DNA of 64,000 nt. Origin: Nostoc sp. RI_552 (GTDB lineage: Bacteria; Cyanobacteriota; Cyanobacteriia; Cyanobacteriales; Nostocaceae). This document shows, piece by piece, positions 26,366-35,149 of the stretch (the stretch's first letter is position 1; the number at the start of each line of letters is the position of its first letter). The position numbers and the translations under genes are program-made. The notes under the pieces are model-generated. The model saw only the letters and a list, made by a program, of their open reading frames with translations, searched no databases and was not told the DNA's origin. The stretch lies in contig WGNO01000053.1 of assembly GCA_016124525.1 (NCBI GenBank), positions 1 to 64,000 on the forward strand, given 5' to 3'.

Positions 26366-27154
26366 TTACAGCCAGCCAGAAAAATCTCTAGTAAACTGAG
26401 GTAAGTTCAATAGCTTAACGCGTGGATGCCCTTGGGCTTTTTTCCTTTCTGTTTGCGTATTGTAGCCCCAGTCTGCCAAGAAAAGTTTGACATCTTGCAA
26501 ATCTGTTTGTTGTTCAACTAGCTGTAATGTCTTAAATCTGTCTTCTACAAACCACAAACTAACTGGTTTTTTCCCGGTTGTCTCAATTAATTCTCGCAGA
26601 ATTTCGTATTTAGGGCGCTTAGTTTCTTTCCCAAAAATTGTTGCTGATGGTAAGTTTACGCCTTCTCGTTGTAATAACTGTTGTACGAAGCGTCCTTCTT
26701 TAGTGGTAACAATATATAATTTGACTTCACTAGCAATAGTGAGTTTAATTTTTTCAACTACTCCTGGATAAAATCTATGCAGACTTAGCCAACCGTCTAA
26801 ATCTGTGTTAATCCATTGATCCCGCAAGTTGTCTAGTGCTGTGGCAATTGTTGGGGAACAAAGATCGGAGTTTAATAAGATTTTTGGTGCAACGTTGACC
26901 CAATCTTGCAGAATTTTTTCTTCAGGTACATTATCTACCAAGGCTTTGATTAAAACTGGCATTTCCCAACCTGTTTCAATTACAGGTCTAAGGCGATAAA
27001 ATCTCAAAGCTAAATCATCTGCTGGTGTATTGTTTATCGGCAACCAAATTTGACAGTAAGTGCGCCATGCGACTTCAAAATATTCAATTAATCCATCGCA
27101 AATTACTCCATCAAAGTCTAGGGCTAAAATTGTGGGACTACTCACGGTCATCAT
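26366..27154 (-). CDS. HAD-superfamily hydrolase
   Basis: The 262-residue protein starts with ILALDFDGVICDGLIEYFEVAW, the HAD motif I (DxDGV) followed by a helical cap. Motif II is YIVTTKEGRFVQQLL at about 165, a conserved Lys lies in FGKETKRPKYEIL, and SLWFVEDRFKTLQ supplies the acidic motif IV. It is probably a phosphatase acting on a small phosphorylated metabolite. Substrate assignment is not possible from sequence. The gene is isolated, with intergenic DNA on both sides. Confidence 0.85.
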   Translation of the reverse strand: MMTVSSPTILALDFDGVICDGLIEYFEVAWRTYCQIWLPINNTPADDLALRFYRLRPVIETGWEMPVLIKALVDNVPEEKILQDWVNVAPKILLNSDLCSPTIATALDNLRDQWINTDLDGWLSLHRFYPGVVEKIKLTIASEVKLYIVTTKEGRFVQQLLQREGVNLPSATIFGKETKRPKYEILRELIETTGKKPVSLWFVEDRFKTLQLVEQQTDLQDVKLFLADWGYNTQTERKKAQGHPRVKLLNLPQFTRDFSGWL

Positions 27155-27368
27155 GTTGGGAAATAAACTGCTGTTGTTAGATTACCTGAGAAATTCCTTT
27201 AGAGGGGTAATTTTTGTCAGTATTTTATAATTTATTTGTAAATGGGATTACATCTCAAGCATTGATTACGTATATTAAAAGTGTTTGTAGTCAAATTTTT
27301 AGCTTATTGCGTTGGTGTTGCCCGTCACCAAAAAGCTGAAGTTTTATTGATGATGTTAATGCTCAAAT

Positions 27369-28217
27369 TTATGATTTTTGGTGGAATTTTGGCGTAAAAA
27401 TTCCGTGTCTGGGACCAAAAAGTAATGCTAGGACAAATAGTCCTGATGCTACTAAAACAATGGCGGGGCCGGAGGGTAAATTATAAAAGTAGCTAAGGTA
27501 CATACCGCTAATACTAGAAATTACACCAATAAAACCCCCCAGAATCATAACTTGATTGAGGCGTTTGACTAACAGATAGGCGGTTGCTCCTGGTGTAATT
27601 AACATTGCTAATACTAAAACAACGCCTACTGTTTTCATGCTGGCAACTATTGTTAAAGCAATGAGCAGCATTAATCCAAAATTGAGTCGATTAACTGGCA
27701 AACCCGCTGCTTGGGCGCCTAAGGGGTCAAAGGTGTAAAATAAAAGTTCTTTATATAATAAGAAGATTACTATTAAAACTATGGCGCCAATAATGGCAGT
27801 GTCTCGCACTTCGTCAGATGTCACGCCGAGAATGTTGCCGAACAGAAAGTGATTCAGGTCGATTTTTTGATTTTTTTGAATGACTGTAATTAATGTAATC
27901 CCCAGGGCAAAAAAAGCCGAAAGTACTATGCCCATTGCCGCATCTTCTTTGATTGGGGAGCGTGTTTTAATCCACGCAATAGCTATGGTACTCACAACAC
28001 CGGCTATGAATGCACCAAAATAAATATTTCCTCCCAGGATAAACGCGATGGCCAATCCTGGCAATACTGAATGGCTAATGGCGTCACCGAGTAACGCTAG
28101 TCTTTGCACCATCAAGTAACTGCCTACTACAGCGCACAGTAAGCCAACTATAATGGCAATCACGAGGGATCGCTGCATGAAGCTATATTGCAATGGCTCA
28201 AATAACGCTTGAATCAT
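27369..28217 (-). CDS. zinc/manganese ABC transporter permease (ABC-3 family)
   Basis: The 282-residue integral membrane protein has eight or nine hydrophobic segments and the ABC-3 signature AISHSVLPGLAIAF after the second helix. It also shows GLPVNRLNFGLMLL and VLAMLITPGATAYL. These permeases import Zn, Mn or Fe ions across the inner membrane together with a cognate ATPase and lipoprotein. The ATPase gene lies about 90 bases upstream in the same direction, and the binding protein is divergently encoded. Confidence 0.93.
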   Translation of the reverse strand: MIQALFEPLQYSFMQRSLVIAIIVGLLCAVVGSYLMVQRLALLGDAISHSVLPGLAIAFILGGNIYFGAFIAGVVSTIAIAWIKTRSPIKEDAAMGIVLSAFFALGITLITVIQKNQKIDLNHFLFGNILGVTSDEVRDTAIIGAIVLIVIFLLYKELLFYTFDPLGAQAAGLPVNRLNFGLMLLIALTIVASMKTVGVVLVLAMLITPGATAYLLVKRLNQVMILGGFIGVISSISGMYLSYFYNLPSGPAIVLVASGLFVLALLFGPRHGIFTPKFHQKS

Positions 28218-28306
28218 AAATATTTATGCTATTTATGGGGTTTATAGGAAAATATTTATAGAAAAATCTTTATACTAACTACCGGAGAGGGTCAAATAGG
28301 TGAGAT

Positions 28307-29101
28307 TTAAGCAGCAGTAGAAAAGTACATGACTTGACCACCGTAGGCGCGATACAAGTTTTGCTTTGTCAATACTTGCTGGCGTGGGCCTGTGGCGATT
28401 AATTCACGGTTGAGTAAAATTAAATCATCAAAGTGGGCAATAGATTCACCTAAGTCGTGGTTTACCACCAGCACAATTTTACCAGCCGCGGCCAGTTCAT
28501 GAAAAACTGCAAAAATGACCCCTTGGGTTTTTTGGTCAATACCTACAAATGGTTCATCAAAGCAATATATATCTGCTTGCTGTGCCAGAGCACGAGCTAA
28601 AAATACTCTTTGCTGTTGTCCCCCTGATAATTCTCCGATGGGGCGATGACTGTGTGCAAGCATTTCCACACGTTTGAGAGCGTTTTTGGTTTCTTGTCCA
28701 CTTACTGGGGAAAAATTACGTAACCAACCTGTCTTTTTTACCCTTCCCATCATCGCCACATCCCAAACTGTGGCGGGGTAAGTCCAGTCAATTTGGTTAC
28801 GCTGTGGTATGTATGCCACTTTCTCTAGTTGTTGCATTAAAGGTTTTTGTTGATGGAGTACTGTGCCGGTACTGAGAGGAACTAAGCCCAGCATGGCTTT
28901 CATCAACGTACTTTTCCCTGCACCATTAGGACCAAAAATCCCTGTGATTCTACCTGACTTAATTATGCAGTTAACATCTCTTAAAGCTTCTGCTGTGCGG
29001 TAATGCACGGCGACGTGGGCAATATTAATGCTTATGGTTGTGCCTGTGTGGTTGTCTTCCATGGGGTGAACAGCGTTTAAAGAAAAGTTAACAGTTCTCA
29101 T
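28307..29101 (-). CDS. zinc/manganese ABC transporter ATP-binding protein
   Basis: The 264-residue ATPase has Walker A GPNGAGKSTLMKAML at about 56-70, Q-loop YIPQRNQIDWTYP, signature LSGGQQQRVFLARALAQ and Walker B IYCFDEPFVGID, followed by the H-loop VVNHDL. The sequence around the Q-loop (QRNQIDWxYP) is typical of the ABC transporters that import Mn and Zn. It heads a two-gene transcript with the permease and is divergent from the binding-protein gene, with 94 bases between the starts. Confidence 0.95.
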   Translation of the reverse strand: MRTVNFSLNAVHPMEDNHTGTTISINIAHVAVHYRTAEALRDVNCIIKSGRITGIFGPNGAGKSTLMKAMLGLVPLSTGTVLHQQKPLMQQLEKVAYIPQRNQIDWTYPATVWDVAMMGRVKKTGWLRNFSPVSGQETKNALKRVEMLAHSHRPIGELSGGQQQRVFLARALAQQADIYCFDEPFVGIDQKTQGVIFAVFHELAAAGKIVLVVNHDLGESIAHFDDLILLNRELIATGPRQQVLTKQNLYRAYGGQVMYFSTAA

Positions 29102-29130
29102 TTTGGGGAATATCCAGGAAAAATGAAAAG

Positions 29131-29173
29131 AATATGAAAATAGTGTACTTTAAAAATGAGAAAAATATGAAAA
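29131..29173. promoter_or_regulatory. divergent promoter with repeated AATATGAAAA half-sites
   Basis: The 94-base gap between the ATPase and binding-protein genes contains AATATGAAAA at 29131-29140 and again at 29164-29173, 33 bases apart (about three helical turns). They may be half-sites for a metal-responsive regulator that controls both transcripts. No known Zur or ManR consensus could be matched with certainty. Confidence 0.3.
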
Positions 29174-29195
29174 CCAGTTTAACAACCATATTAAA

Positions 29196-30167
29196 ATGAT
29201 TACTCAATCAAAGGCCAGATCATACTGGTCAGCTGTGGTGGGAGTTTTGTTGGGACTTGCTCTAGGTGGATGTAACCAAGTAGATAGTAACCGCCTTTCT
29301 ACGGCAAAAAATGACCTACCGCAAGTAGTTGCAACTAGCACCATCATTGCTGAATGGGCGGAAAAAGTTGGGGGTGAGGAAATTGAGTTAATTGGTCTTC
29401 TCCAACCAGGAGTTGATCCTCATGTTTATGAACCGACACCAGCAGACAGTCGGGTTATAGAAACAGCTGATTTGATTTTATATAACGGCTACAATTTGGA
29501 ACCAGGACTGATTAACTTAATGAATGGGGCTGGGGAGAAGGTACCTAAGATAGCTGTGGGGGAAGTTGTCAAACCTTTGCAGTCAGATGCATATGAAGGA
29601 ACAGTTGTACCAGACCCCCATGTGTGGGGAAGTGCAGCAAACGCCATGGCGATGATAAATGTCATTCGAGATGAGTTGATTAAATTATCCCCCGCAGAGC
29701 AGGCGGAATTTACCCAAAGAGCATCAGTATTAACTGATGAATTACAGCAGTTACATAACTGGATTAATCAACAAATTCAAACTATCCCCCCAGGAAAACG
29801 CCAACTTGTCACCACCCATGATGCTTTTCAATATTATGGTCAAGCTTATGGTATGACCATGGCCGGGACTTTAATTGGTATTAGCACAGAAGAACAACCC
29901 AGTGCTCAAACAGTACAACGTTTGGTGGAGTCAATTAAAAAAACCAACGCACCAGCAATTTTTGCCGAAACTACAATTAACCCAGCCTTAATTAAAACCG
30001 TTGCTGAAGAAGCAGGTGTAAAATTAGCACCACATCAACTGTACTCTGATTCCATTGGGGCAAAAGGTAGCGATGCAGATTCTTACGTCAAAATGATGGT
30101 GGCAAACACCCGCACTATTGTTCAAGCATTGGGAGGTAATTACACACCATTTCGGCCTAGGAATTAA
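29196..30167 (+). CDS. zinc/manganese ABC transporter substrate-binding lipoprotein (TroA/ZnuA family)
   Basis: The 323-residue precursor has a lipobox LALGGC with the lipidated Cys at 26. The predicted metal ligands are His76 (DPHVYEP), His141 (DPHVWGS), His207 (THDAFQYY) and Asp283 (YSDS). A His in the third position follows TroA and ZnuA rather than MntC/PsaA, which use Glu, and there is no His-rich loop as in many ZnuA proteins. This leaves Zn slightly favoured over Mn. The protein captures the metal outside the inner membrane and delivers it to the divergently encoded permease and ATPase. Confidence 0.9.
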   Translation: MITQSKARSYWSAVVGVLLGLALGGCNQVDSNRLSTAKNDLPQVVATSTIIAEWAEKVGGEEIELIGLLQPGVDPHVYEPTPADSRVIETADLILYNGYNLEPGLINLMNGAGEKVPKIAVGEVVKPLQSDAYEGTVVPDPHVWGSAANAMAMINVIRDELIKLSPAEQAEFTQRASVLTDELQQLHNWINQQIQTIPPGKRQLVTTHDAFQYYGQAYGMTMAGTLIGISTEEQPSAQTVQRLVESIKKTNAPAIFAETTINPALIKTVAEEAGVKLAPHQLYSDSIGAKGSDADSYVKMMVANTRTIVQALGGNYTPFRPRN

Positions 30168-30301
30168 CTTTATACAAAGTATATAAAATTTAATTTACAC
30201 TTCATAAAAAACTAGCAAAAAACCATTGAACACTCAGGGAAATTGGGCATAATTTAACTTGTAACAGGGGGATAAAACATCACAACGAGTGCTAACGACT
30301 A

Positions 30302-31729
30302 ATGACTAAACCAATTGAAGTCCGTAACCCCCGAACTGGAAAATTTGACTATATCATTCTCCCGCCGCCCCCCAGGTTGTTGGTACACAAATGTAACCGC
30401 GCCCGCAGGTGCCAAGTTAACTGGCAACACATGGGTTTAGAACCAAGAATTGATGCTTTACAACAATGGAAGCAAGCTATACTGTCTGGCCGGGAAGATT
30501 TGACAAGAGCTTTGGTAAGTGACACGGGGAGATTGTCAACTTCAGTATTAGAAATAGACTCTTTTCTGGCTAGCATTGACCGTTGGTGTGGGTTAGCACC
30601 GGAATTACTAGCAACCTCAGCGAAAAATACAGGGGTTCCATTTATCGCCCTGGAACAAACATCAGTACCCTACCCGCTGGTGGGGGTAATTAGTCCTTGG
30701 AATTTTCCCCTGTTGCTGTCTACAATTGACACTATTCCGGCATTGTTAGCCGGTTGTGCAGTGGTGGTCAAACCCAGTGAGATTGCACCCCGTTTTGTTG
30801 CACCATTAATTACAGCGGTGAATACTGTCCCTAACTTACGTGATGTATTAAGTTTTGCTGAGGGAGCAGGTGAAACGGGTGCTAACTTGATAGAAAACGT
30901 AGACTTAGTATGCTTTACAGGCAGTGTCCCCACAGGAAGAAAAGTGGCAGAAGCCGCAGCTAGACGGTTTATTCCGGCTTTTTTGGAATTAGGGGGAAAA
31001 GATCCGGCCATTGTTTTAGAATCAGCTAATTTAGAATTAGCAACTTCGGCAATTTTGTGGGGTGCAGTGGCGAATACTGGACAATCTTGCGTTTCAATTG
31101 AGCGGATTTACGTTGCTGAGTCGATATTCGAGGAGTTTTATCATCAACTGGTGGCCAAAGCCCATCGTTTACAGTTAGCATATCCCACAGTTGACAGTGG
31201 AGAAATTGGCCCCATCATTTCTGAAAAACAAGCTGCAATTATTAACCACCATATTACGGATGCAGTGGAAAAGGGTGCTGTAGTTCATTGTGGCGGTAAA
31301 GTAGAACAGCTGGGTGGGGGTTGGTGGTGTCGTCCCACAGTAATCACCCAAGTCAACCATTCCATGAAAGTAATGACAGAAGAGACATTTGGCCCCATTA
31401 TGCCAGTAATGCCATTTCCCACGGTGGAAGAAGCAGTATACTTAGCAAATGACTCTATGTATGGATTAAGTGCGGCGGTGTTTGCCAAGACGGAATCAGA
31501 AGCTTTAGCAGTTGCTAAGGAAATCAATGCAGGTGCTATCAGTATTAATGACGCTGCGCTGACTGCCATTATGTATGAGGGAGAAAAAAATTCCTTCCAA
31601 TTTTCCGGTCTTGGCGGGTCACGCATGGGGCCGGGGTCAATTAAACGCTTTCTACGAAAAAAAGCATTTTTGATTAAAACTAACTCCAATTATGACCCTT
31701 GGTGGTTTAACAATAATTCAAATTGTTAA
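30302..31729 (+). CDS. aldehyde dehydrogenase family protein
   Basis: The 475-residue NAD(P)-dependent dehydrogenase has GVISPWNFPLLL at about 125-136, VVVKPSE (coenzyme-binding Lys), FTGSVPTGRKVAEAAA, the general-base Glu in FLELGGKDPAIV and the nucleophile Cys in NTGQSCVSIERIYV. Near the C-terminus is EETFGPIMPVMPF. It oxidises an aldehyde to an acid in the cytoplasm, and the substrate cannot be told. The N-terminus (residues 1-30) is unusual, with a PPPPRLLVHKCNRARR segment. A terminator-like hairpin follows at 31792. Confidence 0.92.
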   Translation: MTKPIEVRNPRTGKFDYIILPPPPRLLVHKCNRARRCQVNWQHMGLEPRIDALQQWKQAILSGREDLTRALVSDTGRLSTSVLEIDSFLASIDRWCGLAPELLATSAKNTGVPFIALEQTSVPYPLVGVISPWNFPLLLSTIDTIPALLAGCAVVVKPSEIAPRFVAPLITAVNTVPNLRDVLSFAEGAGETGANLIENVDLVCFTGSVPTGRKVAEAAARRFIPAFLELGGKDPAIVLESANLELATSAILWGAVANTGQSCVSIERIYVAESIFEEFYHQLVAKAHRLQLAYPTVDSGEIGPIISEKQAAIINHHITDAVEKGAVVHCGGKVEQLGGGWWCRPTVITQVNHSMKVMTEETFGPIMPVMPFPTVEEAVYLANDSMYGLSAAVFAKTESEALAVAKEINAGAISINDAALTAIMYEGEKNSFQFSGLGGSRMGPGSIKRFLRKKAFLIKTNSNYDPWWFNNNSNC

Positions 31730-31787
31730 GCTAAAGGAAAATCATGGAACTACAGTGGCTAAAGTCATAAGTCGCCTACACCCCTAC

Positions 31788-31826
31788 TTGTAAAGCCAGG
31801 GGCTTTGGCTTTTTTTCTGGTAAGAT
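31788..31826 (+). terminator. terminator after the aldehyde dehydrogenase, resembling an element end
   Basis: AAAGCC at 31792-31797 can pair with GGCTTT at 31808-31813, followed by a T-run to 31817, a good intrinsic terminator. The same segment (TAAAGCCAGGGGCTTTGGCT... TGGTAAG) closely matches 52897-52929, the right part of an IS605-like remnant. The terminator may therefore derive from a transposon end. Confidence 0.65.
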
Positions 31827-32047
31827 TATTACTTTGTTTCCAGGGAACACAGGGATTTCATCGCTGATTTTTACTCAATTAAATTGAATCGCACAACAGA
31901 TTTTTGGTTTAGTTAACTAATTAACTGACAATAAATATTATGTTGGGGGATGGCTGTGTGAGTGGCATTATTACTTTATCTGTATATTCTGTATTGCCAA
32001 GGCGTTATAATTTAAAATCTCAAACTAATAATTAGAAACGTAGAAGC
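31827..32047. other. upstream region of hisS
   Basis: About 220 AT-rich bases precede hisS. TATAAT at 32006-32011 lies 36 bases before the ATG and is a plausible -10 element, although no good -35 sequence is spaced correctly. Nothing else was seen. Confidence 0.35.
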
Positions 32048-33436
32048 ATGGCAAAAAGTGACAAAATTAACTTTTCTACTCCTAGTGGTTTTCCAGAATT
32101 TCTTCCTAGTGAAAAGCGCTTAGAATTATATTTGTTAGATATTATTCGTGGCGTGTTTGAAAGTTACGGTTTTACACCCATTGAAACCCCGGCAGTAGAA
32201 CGTTTAGAAGTTTTACAAGCCAAGGGAAACCAAGGGGATAATATTATTTATGGTATCGACCCTATATTGCCACCAAGTCGCCAAGGGGAGAAAGACAAAG
32301 CAAAGGAAACAGGTTCAGAACCTAGAGGTTTAAAGTTTGACCAAACTGTGCCTTTAGCAGCTTATATTGCTCGTCACTTAAATGAATTAACTTTTCCTTT
32401 TGCCCGTTATCAAATGGATGTAGTTTTTCGCGGAGAACGTGCAAAAGATGGGCGTTTTCGGCAATTCCGTCAGTGTGATATTGATGTGATCTCTCGTGGT
32501 GAACTCAGTTTACTATACGATGCTCAGATGCCTGCAATTATCACTGAAATATTTGAAGCTGTAAACATTGGTGATTTTTTGATTCGCATCAATAATCGCA
32601 AAATTCTCACAGGGTTCTTTCAGTTTGTGGGAGTTGCTGAAAGTCAAATTAAAGCCTGTATTAGCATTATTGATAATCTAGAAAAAATTGGTGAAGCTAA
32701 AGTTAAGCAATCTCTGGAAACAGAAAAAGTTTTACCTGAGCAAAGTCAAAAAATTATTGATTTTATTAAGATTAATGGTTCAGTGGACGAGGTATTAGAT
32801 AAGTTGAATCATCTGGCGACAAATCTGCCACAAGCAGAGGAATTTTATTCAGGGGTAACTGATTTAGCCACTGTGATTACAGGGGTGCGTAATCTGGGAG
32901 TGCCTGAAAATCGTTTTTGTATTGATTTATCTATTGCTCGTGGTCTTAATTACTACACAGGTACGGTTTACGAAACATCTTTATTAGGACATGAAACTTT
33001 AGGTAGTATTTGTTCTGGAGGTAGATATGAAGAATTAGTGGGGACTTTTTTGGGTGAGAAAATGCCTGGTGTTGGTATTTCTATTGGTTTAACTCGTTTA
33101 ATTAGTCGTTTGCTCAAAGCTGGTATTATTAATGCTTTGTCTGCTACACCAGCCCAGGTGATGGTGGTAAATATCCAGGAGGATTTAATACCTATTTATT
33201 TAAATGTGTCTCAAAATTTGCGCCGGGCTGGAATTAATGTTGTGACAAATTTTGATAAACGTCCATTGGGTAAACAATTCCAACTTGCTGACAAGCAAGG
33301 AATTCAATTTTGTGTAATTATTGGTTCTGAGGAAGCCGCAGGGAAAAGGGCTTCTCTCAAAGATTTAAAATCAGGTGAACAAATTGAAGTCACGCTAGAA
33401 AATTTGGCCGTAGAGATTAAAAACAAGCTCCATTAA
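32048..33436 (+). CDS. hisS: histidyl-tRNA synthetase
   Basis: The 462-residue class II enzyme charges tRNA-His with histidine. Motif 1 is near residues 45-60 (GFTPIETPAVERLE). Motif 2 is FRGERAKDGRFRQFRQCDIDVI at about 127-148. The histidine-binding motifs are ARGLNYYTGTVYE at about 297-309 and SICSGGRYEELVG. The C-terminal anticodon-binding domain (370-462) is present. Length and motifs are normal. The 3' end faces purU on the other strand across about 190 bases. Confidence 0.96.
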   Translation: MAKSDKINFSTPSGFPEFLPSEKRLELYLLDIIRGVFESYGFTPIETPAVERLEVLQAKGNQGDNIIYGIDPILPPSRQGEKDKAKETGSEPRGLKFDQTVPLAAYIARHLNELTFPFARYQMDVVFRGERAKDGRFRQFRQCDIDVISRGELSLLYDAQMPAIITEIFEAVNIGDFLIRINNRKILTGFFQFVGVAESQIKACISIIDNLEKIGEAKVKQSLETEKVLPEQSQKIIDFIKINGSVDEVLDKLNHLATNLPQAEEFYSGVTDLATVITGVRNLGVPENRFCIDLSIARGLNYYTGTVYETSLLGHETLGSICSGGRYEELVGTFLGEKMPGVGISIGLTRLISRLLKAGIINALSATPAQVMVVNIQEDLIPIYLNVSQNLRRAGINVVTNFDKRPLGKQFQLADKQGIQFCVIIGSEEAAGKRASLKDLKSGEQIEVTLENLAVEIKNKLH

Positions 33437-33443
33437 TAAGTGG

Positions 33444-33475
33444 AAACTACGGGAGCTTGGTATCCCGGTGTTTTT
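33444..33475 (+). terminator. weak terminator candidate after hisS
   Basis: CGGGA and TCCCG pair around an eight-base loop at about 33448-33465, followed by GTGTTTTTAA. The stem is only five pairs, so this is a weak call. Confidence 0.35.
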
Positions 33476-33629
33476 AAGCCGGGGTGGAAAAGCTCGAAGA
33501 TATTAATTTTCCAGCAAAGATGCAAAATGTGGTTTGTTTCAAACTTATACATTTTGTTGATTAATGAAATAAAACAGTGGACTCAAAGAGAACTTCCCCA
33601 AGGGCTGGTGATTTATTGACTACTAATAA

Positions 33630-34484
33630 CTAGCCAAATACTACGGTTTTGTTACCATATACTAATACCCGATTTTGTAAATGTAATCTCACAGCTCTTG
33701 CTAATACAACTCTTTCTAAATCTTTACCTTTTCTAATTAAATCATGAATTTCATCGCGGTGACTGATTCGCACTACATCTTGCTCAATAATTGGCCCAGC
33801 ATCTAAGTCAGCAGTGGCATAATGGGCAGTAGCCCCAATAATTTTAACTCCACGTTCAAATGCTTGGTGATATGGATTTGCACCAACAAAAGCTGGTAAA
33901 AATGAATGATGAATATTAATAATTTGGGGAAATTGAGAAATAAAATCCGCACTGACAATTTGCATATATTTTGCTAAAATTACCAAATCAATTTTGTATT
34001 GTCGTAGTAATTCTAGTTGTTTAGCTTCCTGTTCGGTTTTGTGATCTTTTGTGATAGTGATGTGGTGAAAATCAATACCAAACTGTTCTGCTATTGGCTG
34101 TAAATTTGGATGATTACTAATTATTAGGGCAATGTCAGCGGCAAATTCTTTTGCACGTTGTCGCCAAATTAAATCAAATAAACAATGATCCTGCTGACTT
34201 ACCCAAATAGCAACACGTGGTACATTGTCGGAGAAGTGTAGTTGCCATGTTGCATCTAAGGATTGAGCGATGGGATTAAATGCAGGAGCAATGAGTTGTC
34301 GTGGCAAATTAAAACTGTGTAACTGCCATTCAATCCTTGTCAAAAATAAGCCGGCACCAAAGTCTGTGTGTTGGTCAGCATGGATAATGTTACCTTCATT
34401 AGCATAGATAAAATTGGCAAATTTGGCAACTAGTCCTTTACGGTCAGGACAGCAAATAAGTAATGTGGCGGTGGGACTGGTCAT
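33630..34484 (-). CDS. purU: formyltetrahydrofolate deformylase
   Basis: The 284-residue protein has an N-terminal ACT domain (about 5-85, starting TATLLICCPDRKGLVAKFANFIY). A formyl-transfer hydrolase domain follows, with IINIHHSFLPAF and GATAHYATADLDAGPIIEQDV. The ACT plus formyltransferase-like layout and the NIHHSFLP active-site segment define PurU, which hydrolyses 10-formyl-THF to formate and THF and so balances one-carbon pools. It lies alone between hisS and the Gld-type operon. Confidence 0.95.
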   Translation of the reverse strand: MTSPTATLLICCPDRKGLVAKFANFIYANEGNIIHADQHTDFGAGLFLTRIEWQLHSFNLPRQLIAPAFNPIAQSLDATWQLHFSDNVPRVAIWVSQQDHCLFDLIWRQRAKEFAADIALIISNHPNLQPIAEQFGIDFHHITITKDHKTEQEAKQLELLRQYKIDLVILAKYMQIVSADFISQFPQIINIHHSFLPAFVGANPYHQAFERGVKIIGATAHYATADLDAGPIIEQDVVRISHRDEIHDLIRKGKDLERVVLARAVRLHLQNRVLVYGNKTVVFG

Positions 34485-34510
34485 GTAACCTGAGTTATTG
34501 TTAATTATTT

Positions 34511-35143
34511 TTATTTTTTATTCTTTGGTTTTTCATCTTGATTGGTTTCGTTTTCTGGGTTTCCTTGATGTTCACTGGTGTCTTGAGATTTTTTCCATTC
34601 TGAAAGTTCCCGATTTACGGCATTTTCAAAATTTGTGGACACTAGCAGGATATTGGTATTACCATTTTCTTGGGTATTCAAGTCAGTTTGAGCATACAAA
34701 AAACGACGGTTAAAGTCAGGTTTACCCAAAATTAACAAATGAGTTTTTTGATTTTTGAGGTTAATATTAATAGTTGCTAGTGGTGGAGCTAAACCAAATT
34801 CTGCTTTTTGGCTAGTTGGAATAGATAGAGTGCGATCGCTTTGAGATGCAACTAGTAAATCTGTCAAATAAGAAACAATAGCATCATTTGCTGGTTCTGT
34901 TGTTGGGGATATTAGTAACCACTGAGAATCCTGTGTTCCGGTGTTACGTTTTAGATTCAAGGTAAAATCTTTAGTTGTAACTGTTAAGGACTGTATGTCA
35001 TCCTCTTTAAACGAAAAAATTTGCTGCTGTTGGGTCTTTACTTGTTCTCGCTGAGTTTTGCCGCGAATTTCGTAGAAATAAACAAAACCACCCAAACCCA
35101 GGGCTAGTAATATTAAAACTATAGTTGTTCGTGGTAATTTCAT
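34511..35143 (-). CDS. DUF4340 domain protein, last gene of the Gld-type ABC operon
   Basis: The 210-residue protein has one N-terminal transmembrane helix (TIVLILLALGLGGFVYFYEIRG) and a beta-rich outer part with FSFKEDDIQSLTVTTKDFTLNLKR and WLLISPTTEPANDAIVSYLTDLL, as in DUF4340. The C-terminus is charged and Glu/Lys-rich. It starts six bases after the stop of the GldG-like gene, completing a four-gene unit (ATPase, permease, GldG-like, DUF4340) that recurs in bacteria. DUF4340 proteins are thought to work with the ABC transporter, but their role is unknown. Confidence 0.8.
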   Translation of the reverse strand: MKLPRTTIVLILLALGLGGFVYFYEIRGKTQREQVKTQQQQIFSFKEDDIQSLTVTTKDFTLNLKRNTGTQDSQWLLISPTTEPANDAIVSYLTDLLVASQSDRTLSIPTSQKAEFGLAPPLATININLKNQKTHLLILGKPDFNRRFLYAQTDLNTQENGNTNILLVSTNFENAVNRELSEWKKSQDTSEHQGNPENETNQDEKPKNKK

Positions 35144-35149
35144 TGTTAA

